Position numbers and translations under genes: made by a program
Notes under the pieces: generated by a model
The model's input: only the letters and a program-made list of their open reading frames with translations
Told to the model about the DNA's origin: nothing
The model's database searches: none
Part shown: piece after piece, positions 1 to 10,851 of the stretch
Numbering within the stretch: the first letter of the stretch is position 1
Layout: each line of letters begins with the position of its first letter
From: a virus
Length of the DNA: 64,000 nt
Strand: one strand, 5' to 3'
Virus record (IMG/VR): IMGVR_UViG_3300038301_000548
Span: 124,001 to 188,000 of that record

Positions 1-3000
1 GAGCTTCTATAAATTTTTTGCATGCCTTGCTGTGTTCTATCAAAAAAGTCTAAAGAGAAGTCGGGAAATCGCCCTGTCCACTCTCTCTGTCTGTCAGCTC
101 CTGGAGCAGCAGCAGCAGCAAGGATCTTGTTATCGAGAGAAGTTATTCTGTGCGGGTTATCATCATCATCTGCAGATAAGGCCTGAACGAAGCCGTTGTG
201 AAGGTTGGTAAAGTCAGTCATGATATCCCTTATAGCTACATTAAGTTTGCCTATGTTTGACTGTATCGCGCCTATGCGGGAAAGTCCTTGTGTAGTTATG
301 GATGTTGACTTCTTAAGGTCTTCTAAGTATTCTGGAAGGACCACTTTGCAATAGACTTCTGAAGGTCTTGATTGGCCAGAGATATACACTCGTGTCACCA
401 ATATTCTTAGGGGTATAGGATATATGTTTGGAGGTAATAATTTATGTTTTTTAGCTCTGAGATCCAGGCGGCCGTTGGCCCGGGCTTCAAAGAACTCGGG
501 TACCTCATGCAGAATCTTACATGTTTCACCCCGGGGGTCTTCTGAATCTAGGCGCGCGGCGCCTAGATTCATGGGGTCCCCACCGCCGATTGGTTGAAAA
601 CTCCAAGATTCATTCTGGGCTCTCCTGAGCCAGTGGAGCATACTAGCTTCGACGTTAGTACGCTGAAAAGGACAATCTTCTTCTCTATAGTTCTCATTAG
701 CTGTCTCTGTTCCGCGGGCGTTTGAGTTCGCTGACGGGTTCGCTATAAGCCATGGCGCGGTAAGAGCTATATTCGACAATTTATCGATGCCCATGGGCCG
801 TATAATGTACGGACCCAAGGGCAAGCCGTCTATGTCTAGACGATTGTCGGGGACCGGGCGCTGGTCGGATCTTCTCATAAAGAATGTGCGGCTGTTCTGA
901 ACCAGGGCCGGGTCGAGCATTGTGTTGTTATCATTCTCACCTGTTCCGATTAGATGGCCATCGGAGTCATACCCGTCTACCTCGTCATACAGTAGCTGCA
1001 ATGTGTTTTCGTGGAAATCCCCAAAAAGATTAGAAGTCTCTTGTTCCGGGATAAAATGCAACACTGCTGGGTCAAATGTATCCCCTATTGTGAATGAGCC
1101 ATGGAGGCCTGCCAAGATAGACGCGTCACCAGAGAATTCGTAAACCGTCTCGACCCAATGTTCTTCTCTTGTTGCTTGATCCCGGGGACTCATCAAGGGC
1201 GTCTCAAAGGCCGCGCGGGCGGTGTCAAAACTTTGCTCGTCTTCAAACTCTCCTAGCTTGTTTTCAAAAATTCTTTGCCGGTGGGGCGCGGCGGGATGGC
1301 GCATATGAACAAGCTGGTCTCGTGTTAAGTCAAAAATGTTATTATCATCGACAGGGAGTGTTCTTCCGAGAAGATCTCTTTGGACCCCTAAGGTCGCAGC
1401 TTGACTATCTTTGCCAATTGGAAAAGTCAAACCGTGCGGGATCCCATAAGCTCTCAGCATTGAGCCGTTAATTTGGTCGACGCGGGCTTGCCCGTTAGCA
1501 AACTTAATGTTCAACTCGTCTATGTTGGTGAATTCAATATTCTCATAATGCTGAGTCGAGGGTCCGGATTGAAAATCATGTTTAAGGTTTTCAGATATAT
1601 ACTCAAGATATTCTTTTGAATTCTCAGAGGCTTCTAGCAGAATATCAGACATTTTGGAAGATTGTTCAAGCGTTGTAAATGCGCCCGGGTCGCCGATATA
1701 CCTTAATCCTAATTCATGGTACATCTTCATAAGATCTTTGCCATCTTGAGCTATTATATAATAAGAGTCTTCAGAGTCGCCGTGAGTTATTGAGTTGGAG
1801 CATGCGCTTCGCAAGGCCGCGGCTGGCTGGTCGCCTGGAAAGCTTATGCTGCCATTCAACATCTCATGGAATTCAGAAAGAGAAGTATCACCCAGTGCGC
1901 CTTCAAAGAAGCTGCCAAAGCCGTGGCTTATAAAATCTTTGTTAAATTTTACGATTCTTCTAGTCTTCTTGATAAATCTGGTAGGGGTTCTATCTATTGC
2001 ATAAGGATACCCGTCGACTGTTTGGACGTCTGTATTGCGTTGGCGGCCGCCTGTGGCACTATCAGGATCCTCATCATAGTCATAAAGGCCCTGCATGTGT
2101 TTTATATATTTATCCAAGTCATCTTCATTCAAGGCACCGTTTATTGCTCCCAAGAAGTCGTCGATATGAAAGATCTCTTCTCTTTTATCTATCGTGCTAT
2201 CTGCGTCATATTCTTCAACAGAAGAACCCTGAGCACTGCCTGGGATAGCTGGTGTTTCTTTAAAATCATAATTTTCAATATTTGGATGTGAAACATTTTG
2301 CAAGCGACCTAAAGAGTCTTTAATATTTAATTTTTGTGGAATCCTGTTTTCTACATCGGTAAATAATTCCGGGTTGTCATCAATATTAGCTGTAGTGAAG
2401 GCTTCTATTATCTCCCTAGTCGGAAGAATCAAAGTCTCAAGAGCAGCTAGCGGACCAGTAACCCTTAGACCGTGTTCAATATGGAAAAACGGATCATTAC
2501 CATTTACATGATTAAGTGCTGTGCGTACCGAACCAAGACCAGAGTTGCTGTTTTCGATTTCTGGGTTTATTATTACATTATTTGTATCCCTTAAGGGGTG
2601 CTGCCACCAAAAATACTCAGGGCGCTCGAAATTTCTAAGATCTTCGGGCGGCTCTACAATCACTTCTCCGACGTCATTAATAAAAACGCCGGCTTCGATA
2701 TCAACTGGGTCCCCGTCGATCGATATCATAGTCCTGGAAACTTCTGATTGCGGTATAAAATAGCTCGTAAACCATTTATAGTAATCTAGATTCGGATTAT
2801 TGTTATATACATTTTTAGATAAGTCTTGCATTTTCATTGATTGCTGCTGGACTAGTCTTTTTAACGCGATATATGGGGCTTGTATACCGGTAATTCTTGA
2901 AATTATAGGCTTCCACTCATCCCTAATCGACGGGATTCTTTCTATTTCGTGCTTTATGAATTCGTAAATAAACTCTTTCATCAAGGGTTCATCATAAACA

Positions 3001-6000
3001 CCTTCAAAATCCCAAACAGAATATGCTAGGGATCCCTTCAATAACAACTCCACCAAACAAATTCTAACAAACCCAATCATGCAAACGTTCTGTATTGCTT
3101 TCTCTATCGGGCCGAGGTCGTCATAATCGACATTTTCAAATGAATTCTCTGGCCTAGACATTTCTGCTCTGAGCTGACGGCCAATTTCATCCGTTATGAG
3201 TTTTTCGAATGACAAGGTTCCAAGCTGAGATACACTATATCTGTTTTTATAACAATCCTCTATCTCGTTGTAAAAAACCTGGCCAGCGACTCGTCGGCGG
3301 AATGAGTCAAAATAACCATCCTCATCGTAAACTCTTGAATTTCTTAGCGAATAAAAAACTTGCTCAAAGATACCTTCTAAAAATTCTGGGTATTGTTTAT
3401 GATATAAATTATCTCTGATTTCCCCGTCAATTGTTAATTTATCAAACTCTTCCTGTATTTCATCGGCGCGCTCGGCGGCGGGCAGCTCATACCTTTGCGC
3501 CATTGAAGTTAGAGATTTCAAATGCATTCTTGCAAATATTTCTCTCCTAGTATAAACCCCGGGAGGGATATTTTGATAGTTAGTAAATACGTGAGTGGCC
3601 ACTGTGCTGCCACGATCGTGTGAAGCTTCAATATAAGTCACTTGCCTGTCCGAGTCGGCCCTGACAGTTATCAGATTGGCGTCCTGGATCTCATTATCTG
3701 GACCCACTATTGAATCACAAAACCGGAAAACTTTTGGATTTTCTGCACTTGTATCGCGGAATAGGTTGTCGCCATATAATGTTATAGTATATGGATCGTA
3801 TTTCTTTTGATCCAGTGAGTTCTCTGGGAGAGCGCTCGTTTTTGATTTAAATTCATACAAAGAGATCGACGGACCCGGGACGCCGAGCGCGCTCTTGAAA
3901 TCTATCGTTAACTTTCTAACGTCGGGCCCATCGATGAATCGGTTGTTTTGATCGACAGCCGGTGCATCAAAATAAATCCCCTGTGTTGGATGAGTTAGCG
4001 GATTTAGACCTCTCGCGGCGATGTCACGGAGTTCGGCGGAAGTCTCCTTACTAGCGCTTAATACATCTTTTATTATTTCAAGGTGCGATTCATGTGGTAT
4101 AGGTGTTGAAACATTTGGCAAGTATGTCGACAAGATACCTTGCAACTCCATAAGCCTATCTTGCAGCACCTGTTGTAAATAACTGACTTGGGATCCTGGT
4201 TCCAGCTCTTCTGCGCTTTCGGCGTTCGCGAGGAGCTTATAATTATTGACAAAGTGATAGGGTACACCAGACTCATATACCAAGTAATTGCTGCCAAAAT
4301 TAAACAAACCTAGGTTTGCCTGGTCTGCGTGCGCGGTGGAGTCGATTTGCGCAAGGGTGTCCTCAGCTTGTTCACCTGACGTGATATACTTGTTCGTAAT
4401 ATTGTTTGATTCATCTTTTTCAAAAAAACTATTGCGGCTAAAACCTATTGGCCTTGGATACAGACGTGTCTCTTTGGAATTACCGGCGCGAGACCTCTCA
4501 TCGTAGGTTGCTTCGCGGTAGGGGGCTAGTGCTTCTTCTGCTGGCCAGAGTTGATGCTGTGGTTTTGCCGAAGCTGGGACATTATGGATTGGATGAGCCG
4601 CATTAGCCGCATTTTGATATTTAAAAAGTTTAAGGATTCTCTTATCGCTGGTCTCATATTTTTTTGTCTCGTATATTTGGTGTAAAATATGGATTTGCTT
4701 TTGCAAAGAATCGATCGAATTAGCTCCGCCGGATGCTTCGTCTCTAATAACTTGAAGCAGTCTAAAATTCTCTAGTATGGTTTCTACTGTTATGTTAGCT
4801 GCATCGTCGAAGTCTTCGTCTTCTGGTGTTGGTAATTTAAACCCATCTAGATAATAAGCTGGACCATATGCACTCAATGAGGAAACATAAGACATCTTTG
4901 TTGGCTCGAACATGTCCTTTATTGATTTAATTGCTTGGTCATTTAGATTCTTTGGTAACTGATTTACTATCGCGTCAGGGTTTGACATGTCTAGTAACGG
5001 AGGGATAATTGCATTCAGGCCCTGTTCCGATAGCAGTTCAAAGGCGCGAGCCTGAGACATCAATTGATCTTTAGCTTCGTCTAGAACCCGGTTGATTTCT
5101 TCTTCAGATGCGTCGTTGGCTAGCAAGCTTCTTCTTAGGTCAGATATGGCAGTCGCAGTGTCTTCGCATGTTGTTGCTGTTGTTAGCCAGTCAGTACCTG
5201 ACAGTGCTTCGCAAAAGCCATCCGGCATGAACGTGCCGATATGGTCATATAGTTGCATAATAGATTCTTCATCGTCTAATTGATCCAAACCCATTGATCT
5301 AGCTATCGAGGTTAACATTGCTATTGTAGCTGGATCTAATGGGTCACCTTGTAGTAAACGACACAATTCTCGGTTTGTTAAAACTACTCCTGATCGTTCT
5401 ATAAAGTCGGGCGCCAAATCTGCGTTCTTCTGGTCTAGGCCTAAATCAACGAGGCCTCGAGCCATAGCATTCTGGACTACGGAGGTTGAAGAACTAGCTT
5501 CCCCATATAATTGATCTCTTAAGATCTCTTCACACCATGGTATTCTTAAGAAATCTATGATTGTTCTTGCAAGAGTACATAAGAATCGTCCAATGATCTT
5601 ACCTAGCTTATCCCAAAGAAATTTCCAGGCTCCGGCCCACCATCTAAATATGCTAAAATCTGGCCAATCCGGATAACTAAAGTTAGGTATGCTGAGATTG
5701 AACGCTGGGATCTTTAGACACTTTAAGAAATCACATAAGAGAGCCCCGGGAGATACTCTGTCAATAAATTCTGAAAAGACCTTTGGGACAGTACATGCAT
5801 TACCGAGCATTTTTAAATGCTCGTCTTGACCAAAGACGCTATCTAAATTTGTAAAATCTTTTGATGTGGTTCTTTCATCATACCACTCTTTGAAAGGCGC
5901 CTTGATGTTTTGATCGGTCCAAATCTGCAAGGCGTCATATGTCTTTGCGATTCCATCAAGACCTGGAGTGTACCTCTTTAAATATGCTAGGCCCTTCTTT

Positions 6001-8840
6001 CCCAAGTCGAGGTCACTGCAAAGCTCAGAGTTTGAAAGATCGAAGAAATTTAACCATGAGCCCATGGCCAAGCCACCTGACATACGATACAGTTGAGAGA
6101 GATAGATTGACGTCATAGGCCTTGTTAGTGCAGGCGCCTGAGCTTTAAGGTCACTATACTTTCCTTTGATGCCGCGGCCCTTTCGACTTTCAAAAATTAT
6201 ATTTTTGCCGGCTTGGATCGATTCAATCTGGCCAGTATTCGCTGAAAATATAATTTTAATGTTGTTGGGGTATTTCCATCTCCAGTTTGATGCTGCGCCG
6301 TCAGCGTCGGCGCCGCCCTGAATTGCATCAAAACCACTAAGCTCCTGCGCATATGGAATCTCGGACACCAGGCCTGCTAGTGTGTCATCACCAAACTCAA
6401 AATCTGAACTTTGAGGCAGTTTTTTCTTGATATAATTTTTTAACTGCAGCAGACCATCTTCTAACTTTGTCGCCTCTAAGTTGCCATCGTAATTGCTGGA
6501 AAATCTTATTTTGTCTTCTTTGCACGAAGCGAAAGCTTCTCTTATATCTTTGGCCGAGATATCGACGCGATCTTTTATCTCGCGATAAGTCATATAAATT
6601 TCAACGTAACGTCGATTGCCAAATTTCTTGTTATATGCCCATTCACTAAACGCGTCTAATGGCGTCTTAAGTAGACTGGTTCCTACTTTTAACACACTAT
6701 TGCTAAACTCGTCTTGTGAGCCAGAAAAGTCTCCTAGGTTTATTGGGCCCAGGTTTACATTTGCGTTACCAAAAACGCCCAGATCAACGCTGGTATTTGC
6801 AGTTTCAGCACGGTTTTGGAGTTCGGCAGCTGCAGTCTGTGACTCTCTTAAAGCCCGGGCAATTTCCCTTCTTCTTTTAGCGGCTAAAGCCCTGTATTCT
6901 TCATACCTCCTCTCTTGCTGGTCTTCTGTAAGAGGTGCATCGTTGCATGAGTCAGTTGGATTAGATGGCTCTTGTATTACCGGTGCTAAGGCACCTTGGC
7001 TATTTTGGCTTTCCGAAATTCTTAATTGGCTTTCTAGGATTCCATTATCTTCTGTGATCTGTGCCAGCTTCGCTCTATTTATAAGGAATTTAGCCCTATA
7101 TTTGTCGCCTGGGCGGAGGGACGGAAACCTAAATTCTACAAACTTTATTAATGGCTCTGCTGTGTTTATACTCAGCATGAGGCCTCGGGAGTCGGGATCA
7201 GCGCTTTCGTATACTTCTATGTCAGTATAAGGTTGTATAGACTGGATTGTCTGCACGAGGTCTTCACTTAAATCTTGATATCCCGGAGACTCAAACTGCT
7301 CTAAAAAATTGTCTAGAAAAACATCAGGGGCTAGGAGCCATTCTCCGGATGATACATTCAGCTTTGGGAATATCTGTGATATTCTTTCTTTTGCGGGGGA
7401 TCCCGTAGGGCTATTGAGCCGGCTGGCTCCGTCTTGGCCTTGGATGGTATCATATTCACTCCCCACAACGGTGAATGCGTCTTGGAAAGATGCTGATTTT
7501 GGATCTAATTTAAATAATATTGGTTTGTTTAGATGAACAAGAAGACTATATAAAGCTTTCTGCTCCAACTCTCTTATCGCTTGTTGGTACTCTACTTTCT
7601 CATCCAGAGTAGCTGTTGGTGCTGGTCTGAATGGAGGCAAATTGCTTAAAGTAAAATCAGTCTTATAGAAGTACCCCATAACGGTGTTACTAATAACAAA
7701 TGGGTCTGGGTCTGTTAAGGGGTCTGGTTCACCAATTCGAGATACCGCATCTGCATAATCGCCTGAGGACATAGTTGAAACGCTTTCTGATTTTGGAAAA
7801 TTATTTGAGACCTCTAGGAAAGCAGAATACAAAACACTCTTCCTACTCCTCTCTATAAGTTCATACCTTAAAGCAGCGAAATGCCTGTGGGCCAAGTCCC
7901 TGTATTGATCGTTGATATTATTACCGTCTAGACCCAGATCGACCGGCTGCAGAGGGTTTAATACACTTAAAGATTCACTTGGGCGAGCGGTGGCGTTATA
8001 TTTCTCTAGCGAGGCTATGAAATTCGAACCATCAGGGCCGAGATAATCTTTAAAGCCGGCGGGGCCGGCGCCCTGATCATATGAATAATTTGGGTGGTTT
8101 GGTATGCCTGCGAGGCCTTGCTTATTGTTAATTCCTTGCGACGTTGCTAGATCTTGAGAAAGGGTGCCCTCTACCAAAGACTGGTGCAAAGTGCGAGGAA
8201 TAATATCGTGAGCAAGAGTTTCGTTTTGGAAAACATTCGGGTCATGGTAGTATGTTGTCGCTCCGACTCTTGTTCTTGGGCGCCAGCCATGGAGCACTGC
8301 TAAGGTGGCCTCACCCAGAGTACCAAACTCAGATTGGAAAAAAGTGTCTATAGCCTCAAGTTGATCTTGCGCTAATTGTAGTATTTGGCTCTCAGCTCTT
8401 CTTTCCCGCTCATCGTCAGTTAGGTAACCGTCGTCTTCGACGTCTTTGTTGGAGCTGAAAACTTTGTTATAAACTTTTGAAGGTATTCCATATTTTGAAA
8501 ATAAGTAGCTTAGTATGTAAAATTGGTTATCTAATTGGAATTTTGTAAGGTAGGCTTCCATTGTGGAATCAAATGTTGCCGCCTCTCTCAATGAGACTTC
8601 CTTCCCAGTCATACAGTCCAGCCAATGATTCTTGTTGTCGAACACATCGGGATTCGCTTCTTCGGGAGCAAGAAGCTCTACAGATCCGAGCGCTTTACGA
8701 ACTACTAGAATGTCGCGACCTTGGTCACCGGGGCGACGTGGACCAAAACTTATTTTTTCTGATTGTTCAGTATTAGAGCTTGGAGTCTCTAACTCTAATT
8801 TGTATGGCCTGGTTGCGCTATATCTTCTATTATTGCTCAT
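1..8840 (-). CDS. Giant virion-type protein, C-terminus outside window
   Basis: The frame opening at the ATG at 8840 (MSNNRRYSATRPYKLE) shows no in-frame stop down to base 1, giving at least 2,946 residues. I checked that the reading phase is the same near 6065 and near 23. The sequence is mostly soluble and alpha/beta-like, with one hydrophobic amphipathic patch (KIIGRFLCTLARTIIDFL). I recognise no enzyme motif. It lies 20 bp downstream of three further virion-like genes and the late sigma gene, so a baseplate, tail-fibre or other large structural role is inferred from context and size only. The family is not recognised. Confidence 0.85.
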   Translation of the reverse strand, partial: MSNNRRYSATRPYKLELETPSSNTEQSEKISFGPRRPGDQGRDILVVRKALGSVELLAPEEANPDVFDNKNHWLDCMTGKEVSLREAATFDSTMEAYLTKFQLDNQFYILSYLFSKYGIPSKVYNKVFSSNKDVEDDGYLTDDERERRAESQILQLAQDQLEAIDTFFQSEFGTLGEATLAVLHGWRPRTRVGATTYYHDPNVFQNETLAHDIIPRTLHQSLVEGTLSQDLATSQGINNKQGLAGIPNHPNYSYDQGAGPAGFKDYLGPDGSNFIASLEKYNATARPSESLSVLNPLQPVDLGLDGNNINDQYRDLAHRHFAALRYELIERSRKSVLYSAFLEVSNNFPKSESVSTMSSGDYADAVSRIGEPDPLTDPDPFVISNTVMGYFYKTDFTLSNLPPFRPAPTATLDEKVEYQQAIRELEQKALYSLLVHLNKPILFKLDPKSASFQDAFTVVGSEYDTIQGQDGASRLNSPTGSPAKERISQIFPKLNVSSGEWLLAPDVFLDNFLEQFESPGYQDLSEDLVQTIQSIQPYTDIEVYESADPDSRGLMLSINTAEPLIKFVEFRFPSLRPGDKYRAKFLINRAKLAQITEDNGILESQLRISESQNSQGALAPVIQEPSNPTDSCNDAPLTEDQQERRYEEYRALAAKRRREIARALRESQTAAAELQNRAETANTSVDLGVFGNANVNLGPINLGDFSGSQDEFSNSVLKVGTSLLKTPLDAFSEWAYNKKFGNRRYVEIYMTYREIKDRVDISAKDIREAFASCKEDKIRFSSNYDGNLEATKLEDGLLQLKNYIKKKLPQSSDFEFGDDTLAGLVSEIPYAQELSGFDAIQGGADADGAASNWRWKYPNNIKIIFSANTGQIESIQAGKNIIFESRKGRGIKGKYSDLKAQAPALTRPMTSIYLSQLYRMSGGLAMGSWLNFFDLSNSELCSDLDLGKKGLAYLKRYTPGLDGIAKTYDALQIWTDQNIKAPFKEWYDERTTSKDFTNLDSVFGQDEHLKMLGNACTVPKVFSEFIDRVSPGALLCDFLKCLKIPAFNLSIPNFSYPDWPDFSIFRWWAGAWKFLWDKLGKIIGRFLCTLARTIIDFLRIPWCEEILRDQLYGEASSSTSVVQNAMARGLVDLGLDQKNADLAPDFIERSGVVLTNRELCRLLQGDPLDPATIAMLTSIARSMGLDQLDDEESIMQLYDHIGTFMPDGFCEALSGTDWLTTATTCEDTATAISDLRRSLLANDASEEEINRVLDEAKDQLMSQARAFELLSEQGLNAIIPPLLDMSNPDAIVNQLPKNLNDQAIKSIKDMFEPTKMSYVSSLSAYGPAYYLDGFKLPTPEDEDFDDAANITVETILENFRLLQVIRDEASGGANSIDSLQKQIHILHQIYETKKYETSDKRILKLFKYQNAANAAHPIHNVPASAKPQHQLWPAEEALAPYREATYDERSRAGNSKETRLYPRPIGFSRNSFFEKDESNNITNKYITSGEQAEDTLAQIDSTAHADQANLGLFNFGSNYLVYESGVPYHFVNNYKLLANAESAEELEPGSQVSYLQQVLQDRLMELQGILSTYLPNVSTPIPHESHLEIIKDVLSASKETSAELRDIAARGLNPLTHPTQGIYFDAPAVDQNNRFIDGPDVRKLTIDFKSALGVPGPSISLYEFKSKTSALPENSLDQKKYDPYTITLYGDNLFRDTSAENPKVFRFCDSIVGPDNEIQDANLITVRADSDRQVTYIEASHDRGSTVATHVFTNYQNIPPGVYTRREIFARMHLKSLTSMAQRYELPAAERADEIQEEFDKLTIDGEIRDNLYHKQYPEFLEGIFEQVFYSLRNSRVYDEDGYFDSFRRRVAGQVFYNEIEDCYKNRYSVSQLGTLSFEKLITDEIGRQLRAEMSRPENSFENVDYDDLGPIEKAIQNVCMIGFVRICLVELLLKGSLAYSVWDFEGVYDEPLMKEFIYEFIKHEIERIPSIRDEWKPIISRITGIQAPYIALKRLVQQQSMKMQDLSKNVYNNNPNLDYYKWFTSYFIPQSEVSRTMISIDGDPVDIEAGVFINDVGEVIVEPPEDLRNFERPEYFWWQHPLRDTNNVIINPEIENSNSGLGSVRTALNHVNGNDPFFHIEHGLRVTGPLAALETLILPTREIIEAFTTANIDDNPELFTDVENRIPQKLNIKDSLGRLQNVSHPNIENYDFKETPAIPGSAQGSSVEEYDADSTIDKREEIFHIDDFLGAINGALNEDDLDKYIKHMQGLYDYDEDPDSATGGRQRNTDVQTVDGYPYAIDRTPTRFIKKTRRIVKFNKDFISHGFGSFFEGALGDTSLSEFHEMLNGSISFPGDQPAAALRSACSNSITHGDSEDSYYIIAQDGKDLMKMYHELGLRYIGDPGAFTTLEQSSKMSDILLEASENSKEYLEYISENLKHDFQSGPSTQHYENIEFTNIDELNIKFANGQARVDQINGSMLRAYGIPHGLTFPIGKDSQAATLGVQRDLLGRTLPVDDNNIFDLTRDQLVHMRHPAAPHRQRIFENKLGEFEDEQSFDTARAAFETPLMSPRDQATREEHWVETVYEFSGDASILAGLHGSFTIGDTFDPAVLHFIPEQETSNLFGDFHENTLQLLYDEVDGYDSDGHLIGTGENDNNTMLDPALVQNSRTFFMRRSDQRPVPDNRLDIDGLPLGPYIIRPMGIDKLSNIALTAPWLIANPSANSNARGTETANENYREEDCPFQRTNVEASMLHWLRRAQNESWSFQPIGGGDPMNLGAARLDSEDPRGETCKILHEVPEFFEARANGRLDLRAKKHKLLPPNIYPIPLRILVTRVYISGQSRPSEVYCKVVLPEYLEDLKKSTSITTQGLSRIGAIQSNIGKLNVAIRDIMTDFTNLHNGFVQALSADDDDNPHRITSLDNKILAAAAAPGADRQREWTGRFPDFSLDFFDRTQQGMQKIYRS

Positions 8841-8860
8841 TTTTTTATAGTAAGTTCCGT

Positions 8861-10336
8861 TTAATTAACCGTATTATTGCGGCTATTGATGTACTTTGGG
8901 CCGCCGGGATCTAAATACTTCGTAGCATACAGACCTTTGTTTAGATCATTCATAAATAGTCCTAACCTAGTATTAATCAATAAGTCTAAAGTTGTTAATA
9001 TACCTTGTAGTGTTGCTTCGATACTCGGAGGAGTCGGCAGCAGTTCTGGCAATATATGGTAGTGGTTTGCTAAAATCTGATTAAAGTTCATTTGACTTGC
9101 GGCAAACGCATCAACGATGCCGCCTAATTTACTTATCAAGTCCACCATCTTTGTCAACCCCTCAACTAGATTATCCCCTAATACTAGTGGCTGTTGTGGT
9201 AATCTTTTTCCCGATTTATCACTACCATTCTCAGATATCAGGTGGATGCCGTTATTTTGTGTTATCCTATTGCCTTGCGAGTTAAACTTCTCATGGCGGC
9301 CGCCGGTAATGATCTTTATATCTTGTCGCGAATGGAGTCTAAGTTTATCCGCTTTCAACATTATCCCAGAACAAGGGTAAAGCTTTGTCTTCTTTTCCTG
9401 TTGTTGAGTGGCTGCATCAGGTGACTTAATGTTAAAATTATAATCTAAAGTTGTCATCTGTCCCATGTATATGCGAGCAGCGTCCATGCAGATTCCTGGG
9501 TGGTAGCCGCCTTTAAGTTGAACATTCTTAATCTCTGGTGTATTATGAGTGTTGAACATTGGGCCTGCGTTGATTGACCCTGAGTGCGAATCTTTATTAA
9601 TTGGAAATGGGGCCATTCTCCCTACAACCAAATCTAAACAGCCTGCTCCCATATGATCTGAATATCTAGATTCTATATTTCGCTTGTTTGAATTTACCGA
9701 ATATGAAAAGCCTGGATCATTTGTTCTTTCTCTTCCGAAGAAAATAGATGCGTTGTTATTAGTAGCTGACTTATTTAGTGTCTTTGCTGTCAGCACTATT
9801 TCTCCAGGCCTCAATATGTGGCCGGGTAATGGTTCTTCTAGAGTGCGGCCGCTTTTGCCATCATTGCCGCCAGGAAAATCTATATGGTTCCTTGGTAGGC
9901 CCTTGATCATCGATCTTTTTGGAGGATCAGACTGTGCAGATGCGGGGGTCCCTAGCGACATACTTTTAGGTTCCGGGTCGTCGGTATCGGCGGCGGATGA
10001 CTTAATTGGGTCTGGTATCAGACTATCCAGCTTGTTGGATTTCGTTGCCGATTCTACTGACAGGGTCTGGGGATCTGCTTCTTCAAGTACTCCTCGCAAT
10101 AGCCTCTGGCTCACATCAAACTTATGCTCAAACTGAGAATATTTTCCATAGACAGTGCTTGTAAAACGCTCCATAGCAGAACTATATGCTGCGCTTTCGG
10201 TATTACCAGATGCTTCGACAGATGTTGACTCATTATCAATTTCTACCGAAATTCTCACCTTATGTTTGCCGGTCTGTTTGTCGTACATTCGAGAGAATCT
10301 AGGAGCCTTTGTGATCGTTAGGCCGTTATACTTCAT
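8861..10336 (-). CDS. Putative baseplate/tail-associated structural protein
   Basis: 491 residues, with ATG at 10336. The N-terminal 100 residues look globular. A low-complexity Asp/Pro/Ser linker follows (about 105-150), then a Gly/Asn-rich middle with short beta-type repeats (for example GIMLKADKLRLHSRQDIKI) as in spike or hub proteins, and a helical C-terminus. The motif ADKLRLHSRQDIKIITGG resembles beta-helical spike segments of phage hub proteins. It sits in a run with the giant ORF downstream and a 168-residue protein upstream. The assignment to the tail or baseplate is inference from composition and context. Confidence 0.8.
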   Translation of the reverse strand: MKYNGLTITKAPRFSRMYDKQTGKHKVRISVEIDNESTSVEASGNTESAAYSSAMERFTSTVYGKYSQFEHKFDVSQRLLRGVLEEADPQTLSVESATKSNKLDSLIPDPIKSSAADTDDPEPKSMSLGTPASAQSDPPKRSMIKGLPRNHIDFPGGNDGKSGRTLEEPLPGHILRPGEIVLTAKTLNKSATNNNASIFFGRERTNDPGFSYSVNSNKRNIESRYSDHMGAGCLDLVVGRMAPFPINKDSHSGSINAGPMFNTHNTPEIKNVQLKGGYHPGICMDAARIYMGQMTTLDYNFNIKSPDAATQQQEKKTKLYPCSGIMLKADKLRLHSRQDIKIITGGRHEKFNSQGNRITQNNGIHLISENGSDKSGKRLPQQPLVLGDNLVEGLTKMVDLISKLGGIVDAFAASQMNFNQILANHYHILPELLPTPPSIEATLQGILTTLDLLINTRLGLFMNDLNKGLYATKYLDPGGPKYINSRNNTVN

Positions 10337-10344
10337 TATAATCC

Positions 10345-10851
10345 TTATTTAATAATCCCATGAGAATAGTCGTACTCTCGGTCGAACTCAATCCGGACGG
10401 TAGTTAGCTTTCCTGGTTTTGTGCCGTCAATTTTTCTCTTGTAACCTTTTGGAAACCTAGAGATTCTTTTCAGAGTCATAGCTATATCACTTTTTTGATT
10501 ACCTTTTTTCTCACCGGGGGTATTGAGGAGATCTATGCCGGTCCGCGTGGGTTGGGGTAGTGGGGCACAAATCTCCTCGACGTAAACGATTACTTCAAAG
10601 ATAGTTGTGTTGGGATCCATATCATTACCCTCGGTTACTGCCTCAATAAAGTCCTGGTCAAAGCGTTTTTGAAAGTCTTTAAATTTAATCTCTGTTGTAT
10701 ATAATGCGAAACCCGTAAACGTCATTGTTTCATTAGCTCTACTGGCTTCTTGGATTTTGTTAAATACCATAGCGTCCAGGTTTTCTTTCTTGGTTGCAGG
10801 AGTCCCAGTGGTCGCCTTTGGTGCAGCCTTTTGTTTCGCGGTACCGCCCAT
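10345..10851 (-). CDS. Uncharacterised virion-region protein (168 aa)
   Basis: Ala/Lys/Thr-rich N-terminus (about 25 residues, probably disordered) followed by a compact mixed alpha/beta domain. There is no signal peptide and no recognised catalytic motif. The start ATG overlaps the last base of the upstream 103-aa gene, and the downstream 491-aa gene starts 8 bp after the stop, so it is translated as part of the sigma-factor/structural operon. A tail or baseplate assembly role is possible but not shown. Confidence 0.75.
   Translation of the reverse strand: MGGTAKQKAAPKATTGTPATKKENLDAMVFNKIQEASRANETMTFTGFALYTTEIKFKDFQKRFDQDFIEAVTEGNDMDPNTTIFEVIVYVEEICAPLPQPTRTGIDLLNTPGEKKGNQKSDIAMTLKRISRFPKGYKRKIDGTKPGKLTTVRIEFDREYDYSHGIIK

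Noticed and set aside
4073-4297. Minus-strand 74-aa ORF inside the first 8.8 kb
   Set aside because: It lies in another frame of the giant ORF, which stays open throughout; no ribosome site and no sensible composition.
6616-7230. Plus-strand 204-aa ORF
   Set aside because: Antisense shadow of the giant ORF. Ser/Leu-rich composition is typical of reverse reading of coding DNA.
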